Positions 37,039 through 47,249 of a stretch of 64,000 nucleotides of DNA are shown here, one piece after another. Every line of letters begins with the position of its first letter. Positions within the stretch are counted from its first letter, which is position 1. The DNA is from Candidatus Bathyarchaeota archaeon (lineage in GTDB: Archaea > Thermoproteota > Bathyarchaeia > 40CM-2-53-6 > DTDX01). The DNA lies in NCBI GenBank assembly GCA_018396775.1, contig JAGTRF010000001.1, positions 62,001 through 126,000 of the forward strand. The letters run 5' to 3'. A program made the position numbers and the translations under genes. Below the pieces are notes generated by a model. It did no database searches, was not told the origin of the DNA, and worked only from the letters and a program-made list of their open reading frames with translations.

Positions 37039-37506
37039 TTATCCGAATATCGCTGCGATAAGGCTTTCCACTCCTCTAGCAACAATAGTAGATATAGCGA
37101 TGACGATAGCAGCCATTATAATGCCTATAGCTATGTTACCGTTTTTAAGCTCAACCCACTCGTTAATACCTTTAGTTAATTTTCCAAGAGTTGAAATACC
37201 TATATACTGCATAACCATAGCAAGAATTAATGCTATAACAAGCTGAATAAATCCAATAGCAATACCAACTATATTTAAAGTTCTAAATAATCCAATAATT
37301 CCCGGTCCTACGATAATAGCAACAGATATGAATATACCTGCCATATATATTGCAGCTGCTATATTTCCTTTTCTTATTTCTTCCCATTCATCAATTTCCT
37401 TAGTAACTTTTCCAAGAACCCAAGAAGCAATGTAAAGGCCTACAACAGCGAAAACTATGCCTAAAACCAGCCTTAAGAAAGCTAAACCAATTAAAATAGG
37501 ACTCAT
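37039..37506 (-). CDS. DUF350-like membrane protein
   Basis: 155 residues, four membrane helices in two similar halves. Each half ends with a polar turn, KEIDEWEEIRKGNIAAAI in the first and KGINEWVELKNGNIAIGI in the second, the DUF350 signature (charged segment then GN). Function unknown. ATG start 37506. It stands alone. Confidence 0.75.
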   Translation of the reverse strand: MSPILIGLAFLRLVLGIVFAVVGLYIASWVLGKVTKEIDEWEEIRKGNIAAAIYMAGIFISVAIIVGPGIIGLFRTLNIVGIAIGFIQLVIALILAMVMQYIGISTLGKLTKGINEWVELKNGNIAIGIIMAAIVIAISTIVARGVESLIAAIFG

Positions 37507-38078
37507 AAATACCGCCTATATAAATATAATTAGGAATAAGGATATATAAGTTTTTGGTTAAGCTTCCATTCTGTAGCTTTTTCACAGCCATTCAACAAGC
37601 AATAAAAGGCTTAATTTTATCCAATACTTCAAATTCTTTCACTTTAATATTACTTCTGTTTACTTTTAAGTTTAAAGAAGTTAGCTTTCACTCTTTCATC
37701 AAAACTATTTGAAGCAGGCTTGCAGAAAAACCCTCTTTCTGGTTAATTTTAAAGGTAAAATTTTAATTTTTTTCAATTCTAAAAAATAAGCTTAAAAACC
37801 ACTCTAAAGTTAAGGGGTTTCCCTTCTAGAAGATTCTAGTTTTTATACCGCTTCTATAGGCTAAATAATTTCGGTTAATTAAGCAATTTATGGCAAAGAG
37901 TTAAAATTGATTTTTCTACAAGCCTGATTGAAGCTTGATTTAGCTTAAATAAACCTTTTTACATTTAAACTTCAATTTTTCCGCATAAAATTAAGCTTAT
38001 TTAAAATATTTAAATAATTAAGGTTATATAGGGATACATTAATTAATAATCTTAAAAGCAAAATTTTGGTGCAAAGCA
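37507..38078. other. Intergenic region upstream of the propeller array
   Basis: About 570 bp, AT-rich, no recognisable gene. A TATA-like GGTTATATAG at 38,022-38,031 lies about 50 nt before the first propeller gene and is the best promoter candidate for it. Confidence 0.4.
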
Positions 38079-39938
38079 TTGTGGAATTCAAGAAACTGGT
38101 TTACTCTAAAGTCTAATAATTATATTTTCTTTATATTAAGCGTTTTCTCTGTTTTAATCTTGTTTGTTCCTTTAGAAAGTTTATTTCTTAAATTTTTTAT
38201 TTTTAACTTAAGCTTTTCTTCAGCTTTAATTCTATTTAAAAAAAATGCTTTAAAAAAACCAAAATATTTAATTATTTTATTTCTTCCTTTAATTTTATCT
38301 TTAAGCCTTCTTATGCCCGCTAGCAAAGCTGCTTTAATTACTGAATACTCGGTGCCAATCGATTATAGACCTCATGGCGTAGCTGTAAGCGGAGGCAACA
38401 TTTGGTTTACAGCTCAATTCGCAAATAAAATTTGCATGCTTTCAGGCTCAACTATATATGAATGGAATGTACCCGAACCTGGGAGCGAGCCATATGAAAT
38501 AGCTGTAGACTCTGAAGGCCAAGTTTGGTTTACAGAATACCACGGCGACAGAATAGGGCGATTCAAAAACCCAGTATTTGCTGAATTCAAGCTTACTTCT
38601 GGGAGCTCTCCAACGGGTATAGCTATAGATAAAAATGTAAGCTTTCCAAATGTTTGGTTTACAGAATTTGGACGCGATTATATAGGGAAAATCTACTTTA
38701 ACACTACAGGCGGTTATTGGGTTATAGTTGAATATGAAGTTCCGACAACTTCAACTGCTGGACCTATGGATATTGCTGTAAGTCCAATAGACAGTTTAGT
38801 TTGGTTTACAGAATATCACGCGAATAAAATTTGCTCTTTTAACCCTTGGACACTTGTATTTAAAGAGTATAGCTTACCAGGTTTAAGCAGTGGCCCATGG
38901 CACCCTAGAGAGATAATTGTTGATGATAATGGGTTCGTATGGTTTAGTTTTGACAGCGACACTTCTTTAAGCTATGATAAAATTGGTAAATTGAATCCTT
39001 GGTCAGGGGAATTAACATTTTATGATATTCCAACTCAAGGCGCTGGACCTAGAAGCTTAATTATAGATAAAGATGGCGCAATCTGGTTTAGTGAATACGA
39101 TAAAGGAAAAATAGGGCGATTAAACCCTGTAACTCAATATATAACAGAGTTTACGCTATCTGACCCTTCATGCAAACCATGGGGTATAGCTATAGACGCC
39201 TCTAAAAATCCGCCAATATGGTTTACTGAATGGACAGGAAACAAAATTGGGCGAGTTGACCCAACAACAGGAACCACTATATCAACGGTAACAACGATAA
39301 CATCAGCAACAACAACTCCAGCGATCGCTGGAACTGGAATGCAAAGCGGAGCGGCACCAGTGCGCGCAACAATCTACTCTACAACAACTGGAAGCCCGAC
39401 AGCAACTTTTACCACCGCCGCTGGAACAAGTTCAACTAACCGTTATGCTACTTCAACTGTAAGCGTTAATACTGAAACTATTTTTGTTATTCCAACAACA
39501 ATCACAACAACCACAACTTCTTTCATATCTCACATCAGTTCCACTTCAACAACTTTAACAGCTACTTTAACAACTTATGTTTCAACAGTTTCTAAAACCA
39601 CTTCAACAACTATTACTACAATATTTTATACTCCAGTTGGAACAGAAACAGTTATAACTACTAAGGGACTTGTATTCACAGATATTGTAGCCACAACAAC
39701 TATAAGCGAGTTCGCAGCCACCTCTTATAGCTTTAAAACAACAACTTTACCATTCTATACAAGCTATATAACGTCAACCATAACAGAGTTAACAACCTTA
39801 TATACAACATCAACTTTAACAATGATATCTTATGCAACTGTAACAACAACCATAACTTTACCGTTGATTTTAGCTTCTATTTTCGCTATGCTTTTAATTT
39901 ACTATAAAAGAAAAAGAGTAAATAATGGGGGAAAATAA
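38079..39938 (+). CDS. Surface beta-propeller protein 1 (Vgb-like, Thr-rich stalk)
   Basis: 619 residues. N-terminal hydrophobic helices (about 14-85) ending SKAA, then a seven-bladed propeller (about 88-405). Each blade carries a WFT(E/A/D)-like strand end followed by an NKI(G/C) turn, the pattern of virginiamycin B lyase-type propellers. A Thr/Ser-rich region (about 405-590), probably glycosylated, is followed by a membrane helix and a basic tail (YYKRKRV). So the propeller is displayed outside on a stalk. Start TTG 38079. Lyase activity should not be assumed: the fold is shared by many binding proteins. The next propeller gene starts 2 nt after its stop. Confidence 0.85.
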   Translation: MWNSRNWFTLKSNNYIFFILSVFSVLILFVPLESLFLKFFIFNLSFSSALILFKKNALKKPKYLIILFLPLILSLSLLMPASKAALITEYSVPIDYRPHGVAVSGGNIWFTAQFANKICMLSGSTIYEWNVPEPGSEPYEIAVDSEGQVWFTEYHGDRIGRFKNPVFAEFKLTSGSSPTGIAIDKNVSFPNVWFTEFGRDYIGKIYFNTTGGYWVIVEYEVPTTSTAGPMDIAVSPIDSLVWFTEYHANKICSFNPWTLVFKEYSLPGLSSGPWHPREIIVDDNGFVWFSFDSDTSLSYDKIGKLNPWSGELTFYDIPTQGAGPRSLIIDKDGAIWFSEYDKGKIGRLNPVTQYITEFTLSDPSCKPWGIAIDASKNPPIWFTEWTGNKIGRVDPTTGTTISTVTTITSATTTPAIAGTGMQSGAAPVRATIYSTTTGSPTATFTTAAGTSSTNRYATSTVSVNTETIFVIPTTITTTTTSFISHISSTSTTLTATLTTYVSTVSKTTSTTITTIFYTPVGTETVITTKGLVFTDIVATTTISEFAATSYSFKTTTLPFYTSYITSTITELTTLYTTSTLTMISYATVTTTITLPLILASIFAMLLIYYKRKRVNNGGK

Positions 39939-39940
39939 AA

Positions 39941-42372
39941 ATGAAGTTTTTAAAAACATTAACTTTTTTAACTTTACTTCTTGCTTTTTTAATTTACTCA
40001 GTTTTAACTCAAGGATTGTTAAGCGCCTCTTCACTATTAATAATTTTTAACATACCTGTATTATGGTTAATTTTATTTAAAAAGAATAAATTTAAAACAA
40101 TTTTACCAAAAGCAGCGATTATAAGCGTTATGCTCAGCCTTATAATTTTATCAAACTTTAAACCCGCCTACCCATATATTATAAGCGAAGTCTCTCTTCC
40201 TCAAATTCAATACGGCGTTGAATCAAGGCCATTAAACATAATAGTTGGTGAAGGTGGGAATCTATATTTTACAGAGCAATACGGTGGAAAAATAGGTCAA
40301 TTAAATCCTTTATCGAATGAAATTACAGAATGGAGTATACCGTCCAATTTACTAACAAGCGAACCATGGGATCTTAATTATATCTCTGGAGGCGAAATAT
40401 TCTTTACGGATTACCGCCAAAATAAAATAATAAAGCTTACATTAAGCAATCAGATTACGCAATGGGATATTCCAACTCCAAATTCTGGTCCACGAGGAAT
40501 ATTTGCCAAATCCTCAAATGAAATTTGGTTTACAGAGTTTTTAGCTGGTAAAATCGCTAAACTTAACATTGCCTCTTCTCCAAATAAATTTTATGAGTAT
40601 TCACTTCCTTCAGGCAGTCAACCAAACGACATAGTTGTTGTTAGTGATAAAGTTTGGGTTACAGATTTTGGAAGAGATAAAATAACTTGTTTAGATTCAA
40701 CTACAGGAGAAATAATTGAATATTCACTTCCAACTGGAAGTAAACCTTACGGGATAACACTCGATCCTAATGGAATGATTTGGTTTACGCTTTATGGCAG
40801 AAACATGATTGGAAAATTAAACCCATGGAATAGAGAAGTTACAGAGTATAAACCTATTCCAACAGCTAACAGTCAACCAACAGGAATAACCATAGATGAC
40901 GCTACAGGCAATATTTGGTTTACTGAATCTGCTGGGCATAAAATAGGTAAATATGTTCCAGGAGAAAACATGTTTTATGAATATCCAACTTTAACAAGCT
41001 CTTCAACACCAATGGGTATAACGCTTTATCGAGACTCCAATAATAAACTTTATGTTTGGTTTACTGAATGGGCAGCTAATAAGTTAGGGGAAATAATTGA
41101 AGGAGAAAATACTGGGCCAACAACAACCATAACTACATCTCAACTTACAACAGTTGCAACTGGAAAATATAGCGTTGCAACAAGTAAAACTACGCTAACA
41201 TCAAGTGAAGGAGGCGATACTCCTTCACCCAACCCCATCTTGCCTAATGAGTATTCCGTAGAAACTACTACAACAACTTTAACTAATACAGCGTTTAAGC
41301 TTTCAACTTCAACTATGGCTACTTCAATGAATTATATTACGGAGGTTATGCATACAAGCGTGACTGTTACTTCAACCTCTACAACCTATGTTTCCACAAT
41401 ATCCTTAACAACAACTACAACTTCAACTTCTTATTCAACCTCTTATACCGGCACAAGCTCAATCACTTATACAACAACTTTGCATGAAACAGTTTATACT
41501 TCAACTATGAGTTTAACTTCAAGCACTACGCAAACGCTTCCTTCCACGCTTAAAACAACAGTTTGGTTTACTAGTTATAAAAGCACAATTCCGACCACGT
41601 TTTTACAACTTATAAAAGCACAGTTTACTCTACAAATGTTTATACTGTTTATTCAACCTCCACCTTAACAGTTACAACAGCTAGCATAACTATTTCGCCG
41701 ACGACAACTTTACCTATAAACACTAGCTGCTTCATAGCTTTAGCTGCTTATAATTCAAGCTTAGCTGAGCCTGTGCAGGTTCTTAGAAGTTTTAGAGATA
41801 ATTTGGTTTTAAAAACTTTCGCTGGAGGAAGCTTTATGAAAGTTTTTAACGCTTGGTATTACAGTTTTAGCCCTGAAATTGCAAGCTTCATATCTAAATC
41901 CCCAACGGAAATCGTTGGAAGCAGAGACGGCTATCATATTTTAATTGCAAGCTTCATATCTAAATTCCCAACCCTTAAGCTTTTAACTAGAATCTTTATT
42001 TATCCGCTTATAGGAATTTTAACTTTAGCTTCTTTAGCTTATCGTTTATTCGCTTTTAACCCAGAATTAGCCATAACAATAACTGGCTTAATCGCTAGCG
42101 GGTTTATAGGCATAGTTTACTTTACGCCTATAACCCTGCTTACGATTTACCCGTTAAAGCATAAAGCCCTTAAAAATAAAAGGAAAATTTTAACTTACGC
42201 GTTTACATTTTGGTTGATAAGCTTTCCTATGATGATTATTGCTGAAGCTTTTAAAGCTGAGTTAATAATGAAAATAGCTTCTTCAATGCTTGTTTTAACC
42301 ACTATAACGCTTTCAGCTGTTGGATTAAGCTTTATCTTATTAAAATTCATTAAAAACAGGTTTTTCCGTTGA
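39941..42372 (+). pseudogene. Surface beta-propeller protein 2, frameshifted
   Basis: The first frame (39,941-41,668) gives an N-terminal membrane region, a seven-bladed propeller (blade ends YFTE, FFTD, WFTE, WVTD, WFTL, WFTE, WFTE) and the start of a Thr-rich stalk. At the T5 run 41,600-41,604 the Thr-rich pattern jumps to another frame (TYKSTVYSTNVYTVYSTSTL). That frame continues without a stop through 41,773-42,372, which adds four membrane helices. One gain or a loss of two T would restore a single protein of about 810 residues. Its C-terminal multi-helix region differs from the single anchor of its neighbours. It may be inactive, phase-variable or a read error. Confidence 0.8.
41878..41972 (+). 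repeat. 29-bp direct repeat within propeller gene 2
   Basis: ATTGCAAGCTTCATATCTAA... occurs at 41,878-41,906 and again at 41,944-41,972 with one mismatch in 29 bp. The offset of 66 bp keeps the frame (IASFISK twice). Origin unknown; it lies just after the Thr-rich stalk. Confidence 0.75.
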
Positions 42373-42513
42373 AAAACAAAGAAATTAACAGAATCCTTTA
42401 CAAATATAAACTAATTTTTATTCAATTTTTTAAAGAATAATATTAAATAAGCTTTACATTAAATAACGAATTAAAAATATCAGGTTTTAAAAAGAGGCAG
42501 GTAAAATTCAAAA

Positions 42514-45500
42514 ATGATAAACCTAAATAAAATAACAAGTAAATCTTCATTAATAATTTTAGCTTTAGCCTCTTCAATACCAGTTTTATCCTTAACAAAC
42601 CTTTTAAAACAGGCTTCAATCCCATTAACCTTAATCCTTGCAATAACCTTAATTGAAGCTTTGCTCTCTAAAAAAGAAAATCTGAAAACAAACCTGAAAA
42701 AAGCCTCTATAGCCTTATCGCTAATTCTTTTAATTCTTTTCTTATCGATTTCCAGCTCTAAAGCAGCTGTATTCACAGAATACAATTTACCTTCAGGTTC
42801 ATCGCCAATAAACCTAGCTTTAGACAGCGAGTCGCATGTTTGGTTTACAAATTATGGCTCTGATAAAATAGGTATGCTTATTCCAGGAACTGTAGGCGCA
42901 TATAGGATTGATGAGTTTACTTTAAATTCAGGAAGTAAACCTTGGGGAATTGCATGCGAAACTGTTGATAGCGATAAACGAATTTGGTTTACAGAATACT
43001 CCACACGTAAAATAGGTGTAATAATGGAAGACTCACTAAAAGAATTTTCTCTACCATCTGATAACGCTGGTCCAAGAGGAATAACTGTAGGGGGAAGCAG
43101 TGGGGAAATTTGGTTTACAGAATTTAATATAGGCGCTATTGGAGTTTTAGAATATGCTGATGCAAGCAGCGATATTACAGAGTATTTCCTTCCAGACTCA
43201 AATTCTCAACCATTATCAATAATATATGTTAATGGTAAAGTTTGGTTTACAGAGTATCAAGGCGATAGAATAGGATGCTTTGATACGGCAACAGAAGAGC
43301 TTAAAGAGTGGCCTTTAATTTCAGGTAGTCGTCCATGGGGAATTTCTGTAGACAGCTATGGAAACATTTGGTTTAGTGAATCTGGAAGAAATAGAATTGC
43401 GAAGCTTAATCCATACACAAATGAAATAACTGAATACCTTATCCCCACTCCTGGAAGCGGGGTAAGAGGAATAGTTGTTGATCAATATAACAATATATGG
43501 TTTGCTGAGCATGATGCAAATAAAATAGGCAGGCTTACACCAGGCTCCAATATTATTGTAGAATTTGCTAGAAGCGGGGGCGCTCCCACAGGAATAACAT
43601 TAGCTACAATGGATTCTGCTCCTCCAACTGAGAATGGAATGATTTGGTTTGCTGACGAGGCGGGAGATAGAATTGGAAGAATAGATCCAACAAAAGCCAT
43701 AACCACAACAACCGTAAACACTATTTCTAGAGCTTTAACTATTTCTAGTACGGCCACTACTGTAGGTTCATCTGAGATGACATCTACAAATGAAAGTGAT
43801 GATGTCACTCCATCTCTTAAAAATATTGCAGAGATATCAGCTACCACATCTATGACTACAACTTCATATACAATTAGTGAAACTTCTAGTGTGCTTAAAA
43901 CATCTTATGTTGAAACATCAATAATTTATGCTAGTTACTCCGCCACAACCACGTCAACTTCAACAAGTTATTATACGACTGTAACAGCAACCACAAGCGT
44001 AACTTATACATCAAAGGTAACTCAAACATCTACTTATTCAACAACAGTTACTGTAACAATGCCAAGTTATGTAGGAACTGTAACAACCGTTCAAACTGTA
44101 ACTCAAACATTAGTGACTACAACAACTGCTACAACTTTTCCATTTATAATTAAAGATCAGGTTAAAACCAATTCCTTTAATCCTGCTTTAATCGCCTTAG
44201 GAATTTTAGCTTTAACCTCTTTAACCGTAGGGAAATTTGCAAGGAAACCTAAAAAACTCTTTATTAAAAAATCTTTAATTTTAGCTGCTGCAACAGCTAT
44301 GGTTATATTATTAACCTTTAATTCAGCTAAAGCAGCGGTTATAACTGAATGGAGTCTTCCTCCAGATTCAACTTCACCTTACGGAATAACATTTGATGAT
44401 CAATCACCTTATCGCGTTTGGTTTACAGAGTATGGAGGCAATAAAATAGGTAGGTTAAACTATATTACAGGAGAAATTTTTGAAATTAAATTGCCAAGCG
44501 GAAGCAGGCCTTGGGGAATAGCTTTTGAAAAAGCTAGAAAAGAAATTTGGTTCACAATGAGTGGTCGCCATAAAATAGGCGTAATTACAAATTATGGCGC
44601 TGGTGCTGTTCAAGAAATACCTGTTATTTCTGATAGTTACGGAGAAGGTCCAAGAGGAATAGCTATTCAAGAATACGTGAATGGAACAAATTATCCATAT
44701 ATTTGGTTTACCTTATATAGCGCAAATAGAATCGGCAGGCTAGATCCATATTACAGTGAAAAAATAACTTATTGGCTATTAGATAGCGATTCAGGGCCTC
44801 AATCTATAATTTTCGTTCAAGATACAGGAGTTTGGTTTACAGCTCATGTAGGAGAGTATATTGGAAACTTAAATCCTGCTACTGGAGAAATTAAAAAATG
44901 GTCCACCGCTTTTGCTTCTAAACCTTGGGATTTAACAGCCGACTCTTTCGGAAACATCTGGTTTACAATTCCTGATGATGATAAAATAGGTAAATTAAAT
45001 CCATATTCTGGAGAATTAATACTTTATAAAGTTCCAACTTCGGGAAGCAAACCTTACAGTATAACCGTAGACTCTCAAGGCTATGTATGGTTTACTGAAC
45101 ATGGTCAAAATAGAATAGGACGCTTTTCTCCAGATGATTTAACCTTTACAGAATTTGCTAGAACAACTAGTGGAGCACCATGGGGAATAGCAGTATCTTC
45201 GGATAATAAAATATGGTTTACAGATGATGCTGTAAATAAAATATGCAGATTTGATCCATCAATGGCTTTAACAACTACAACTCTCACCTATATTTCGACA
45301 GCTTCAAAAACAACATCCACACTTACTCCAGATTCAGCTACAGCAGCTCCAATAACAGATTCAAAAACTATTACTGATGTTGCAACAACTTTAACTACAG
45401 CTCCAGCAACCACAACAACCACTTATGGCGTTACAGAAACTGTTAACGTTCTTCAAACATCTTCAACATCAACAATTATAAATTATAGTACGGAAACAAT

Positions 45501-45798
45501 AATTGTTTTAGGCACTTCAACAAGTTATTCTTCAACAACAGTAGCTACAACAACTGAAACAACAATAAAAACTGAAATGATAACATTTACAAGCACAACA
45601 TTCACTCCAGCTACAAAAACAAACACTGCAACAACCACTACAACAACTATAGCTACAGCTACTGAAACAACGACTGTAGGCTTTATGATTCCAGGTTATC
45701 AACCATTAACTATAATCGCTGGATTAATCTTAAGCGCAACCTTTATAATAGCTGTTAAAACCATAGCTAAAAGAAAGCAACTTAAACCTCGTATTTAA
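42514..45798 (+). CDS. Surface protein with two beta-propellers (fusion)
   Basis: 1094 residues in two homologous halves. Each has a hydrophobic lead ending in SKAA or SAKAA, a seven-bladed Vgb-like propeller (about 85-395 and 612-915) and a Thr-rich stalk (about 395-545 and 915-1060). Between the halves are two membrane helices separated by a short basic loop (FARKPKKLFIKK). A last helix with KRKQLKPRI tail anchors the C-terminus. The layout is that of two genes like the preceding ones fused by loss of a stop. Both propellers would be outside the cell. It is preceded by a 140-bp gap with its own AT-rich upstream region. Confidence 0.87.
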   Translation: MINLNKITSKSSLIILALASSIPVLSLTNLLKQASIPLTLILAITLIEALLSKKENLKTNLKKASIALSLILLILFLSISSSKAAVFTEYNLPSGSSPINLALDSESHVWFTNYGSDKIGMLIPGTVGAYRIDEFTLNSGSKPWGIACETVDSDKRIWFTEYSTRKIGVIMEDSLKEFSLPSDNAGPRGITVGGSSGEIWFTEFNIGAIGVLEYADASSDITEYFLPDSNSQPLSIIYVNGKVWFTEYQGDRIGCFDTATEELKEWPLISGSRPWGISVDSYGNIWFSESGRNRIAKLNPYTNEITEYLIPTPGSGVRGIVVDQYNNIWFAEHDANKIGRLTPGSNIIVEFARSGGAPTGITLATMDSAPPTENGMIWFADEAGDRIGRIDPTKAITTTTVNTISRALTISSTATTVGSSEMTSTNESDDVTPSLKNIAEISATTSMTTTSYTISETSSVLKTSYVETSIIYASYSATTTSTSTSYYTTVTATTSVTYTSKVTQTSTYSTTVTVTMPSYVGTVTTVQTVTQTLVTTTTATTFPFIIKDQVKTNSFNPALIALGILALTSLTVGKFARKPKKLFIKKSLILAAATAMVILLTFNSAKAAVITEWSLPPDSTSPYGITFDDQSPYRVWFTEYGGNKIGRLNYITGEIFEIKLPSGSRPWGIAFEKARKEIWFTMSGRHKIGVITNYGAGAVQEIPVISDSYGEGPRGIAIQEYVNGTNYPYIWFTLYSANRIGRLDPYYSEKITYWLLDSDSGPQSIIFVQDTGVWFTAHVGEYIGNLNPATGEIKKWSTAFASKPWDLTADSFGNIWFTIPDDDKIGKLNPYSGELILYKVPTSGSKPYSITVDSQGYVWFTEHGQNRIGRFSPDDLTFTEFARTTSGAPWGIAVSSDNKIWFTDDAVNKICRFDPSMALTTTTLTYISTASKTTSTLTPDSATAAPITDSKTITDVATTLTTAPATTTTTYGVTETVNVLQTSSTSTIINYSTETIIVLGTSTSYSSTTVATTTETTIKTEMITFTSTTFTPATKTNTATTTTTTIATATETTTVGFMIPGYQPLTIIAGLILSATFIIAVKTIAKRKQLKPRI

Positions 45799-45866
45799 TT
45801 TTTTATTCTCAAAAAACCGCTATTCCTAAAATGCCTTAAAGCTTACGAAGAATTTATTGTAAACCT
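45799..45866. other. Junction between the propeller array and debris field
   Basis: Short AT-rich stretch after the fused propeller gene. No terminator hairpin was recognised, only T-rich DNA. Confidence 0.3.
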
Positions 45867-46125
45867 CTATTTAATAAAAAGCACATTTTCTATATTTTTA
45901 AAGTGTTCGTCTCCAGTTATTATTTTAGTGTTTTTAATTAATCCTGTTGCATAAACTATTGAATCTGTTAAACTCCAGCCTTTAATTTTCTTTTTCATAA
46001 AAACATCTATTTCAGCAGAGTTTACGGCTATAGCCGCCTAATGATATAAAAGCACTTTCTTTAATAAAGATTCTTTGCTTTCAGTTTTAAGTGTTTTCGC
46101 GTATATTTTCGCTAGACAAAATCAT
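45867..46125 (-). pseudogene. VapC/PIN toxin relic
   Basis: Minus-strand frames give YAKTLKTESKESLLKK, AEIDVFMKKKIKGW, then SLTDSIVYATGLI and ITGDEHFKNIENVLFIK to a stop at 45,867. These are the C-terminal two thirds of a PIN toxin. The N-terminal third is gone, the frame is broken near 46,040 and no antitoxin is present. Confidence 0.7.
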
Positions 46126-46264
46126 AGACGTTAATTTTTCTTCTAAACTTTCAATTATTGGTTTAATCTTTTAGCTAAAAAATTAGCAACCTTTATTTAA
46201 GGCTTTTAAATGCTATACTGTCTTTAAAACTTCGTTGGCAAACCTAGAAAAAGAGGGCTTAAGG

Positions 46265-46537
46265 GAGTAGAAGCTTACGATTCTGAAGAGCTTAGAATTA
46301 AGGAAAAGAGGTATATATAAAGCCTATTTTATAAAAGGCGTAAACCAAAGAAGTAAAGCGATTATAACCTATAGAAAAAGCTCACAGCTGGTTAAAACAG
46401 CATAGAAGGCTTAAAGTAAGGCGCGATAGACTTAAGTGTTCCATCAAACCTTCATAAACCTCGCATGCACTTTAATACGCTATAAAAAGGCTAAAAAAGA
46501 GAAGAAAGTTTTGAAACACGCTCTAAATAAGCCTTAG
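46265..46537 (+). pseudogene. IS5-family transposase relic (C-terminal part)
   Basis: In successive frames: EAYDSEELRIKEKR, then AHSWLKQHRRLKVRRDRLK, then FINLACTLIRYKKAKKE and a stop at 46,537. This is the order and pattern of the C-terminal part of IS5-type DDE transposases (a YDS segment, a WL..HRRL.VR.DR helix, F..LAC.LI). At least two frameshifts and the missing N-terminus make it non-functional. No terminal inverted repeats were found. Confidence 0.65.
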
Positions 46538-46603
46538 ACAATCATAAAGTTTATAGCTAAACCATTAAAAGCCCCTTATAGCTCTACAATTTGAATCTAC
46601 CAG

Positions 46604-46616
46604 AAAATATAAATAT
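46604..46616 (+). promoter_or_regulatory. TATA-like box of the frameshifted vapBC pair
   Basis: AAATATAAATATA lies about 27 nt before ATG 46637 and about 39 nt before ATG 46649, fitting an archaeal promoter with a leaderless or very short leader. Confidence 0.45.
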
Positions 46617-46636
46617 AACATCTATGTAATACATTT

Positions 46637-46852
46637 ATGGTGTATAATATGCCTGTTAAAACAACTGTTATATTAAAGGATGAAATATATGAATATCTTA
46701 TTAAAAAGTTTGGTAAACGAAAAATTTCTGAGGCAATAAATAAAGCGCTTATGAAACAATTGTTTAAACCGCCTAAAAGCATGTTTGGCGTTGATCCTTG
46801 GCTTACGATAAAAGGTCTTAGAGATGAGGAAGAACCTCATGAAGCTTCTTGA
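46637..46852 (+). CDS. VapB-like antitoxin next to a broken toxin
   Basis: Up to 71 residues. KTTVILKDEIYEYLIKKFG and RKISEAINKALMKQLF form a ribbon-helix-helix. ATG 46649 (MPVKTTVILK) fits the family better than ATG 46637. It is intact although its toxin is frameshifted. The toxin ATG overlaps the antitoxin end by 14 nt. Confidence 0.75.
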   Translation: MVYNMPVKTTVILKDEIYEYLIKKFGKRKISEAINKALMKQLFKPPKSMFGVDPWLTIKGLRDEEEPHEAS

Positions 46853-47202
46853 TTCCTTTGCATGGATAGAATATTTTATAGGTTCAAAAAAGGGGAGCTA
46901 AAGTAAGGAATTGCATAGAAAGCAGCGAGCCAATATATGTTCCTTCAATTTGCCTTACAGAAATAAAATCAAGATATTTAAGAGAAGGGAAAAATCCAAC
47001 AGAGAGAATTAAACTAATTATTGAAAGAAGCTTTATTATACCGTTAAATATTGAAATAGCTCTTTTAGCTGCAGAGATAAAGCAAAAATATAAACTTCAT
47101 ACAGTAGGTGCGATAATATATGCTACATCTAAATATAAAAATTTAACATTGATTACAGGAGATCAACATTTTAGAGATTTACCAAATGTTGAAATGATTT
47201 AA
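46839..47202 (+). pseudogene. Frameshifted VapC-type PIN toxin
   Basis: MKLLDSFAWIEYFIGSKKG is followed by a stop because of an extra G in the G4 run at 46,892-46,895. With one G fewer the frame continues through VPSICLTEIKSRYLREG, HTVGAIIYATS and LTLITGDQHF to 47,202. The third acidic position, normally Asp in TVDAIIYATA, is Gly here, so the toxin would be impaired even without the frameshift. The intact antitoxin upstream now stands alone. Confidence 0.8.
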
Positions 47203-47249
47203 CATTAATTCAATTTTTAAAAGAAACAAAATTAAAAATTTAATACAAT

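Noticed and set aside
43321-45287. Open frames on the minus strand within the propeller genes
   Set aside because: They are mirror images of the repetitive coding strand, with no start context or recognisable protein features.
38340-45790. Thr-rich stalk DNA as a CRISPR or satellite array
   Set aside because: Repeats are ACA/ACT-type codons without constant unit or spacers; they are coding low-complexity. No CRISPR array was seen in the window.
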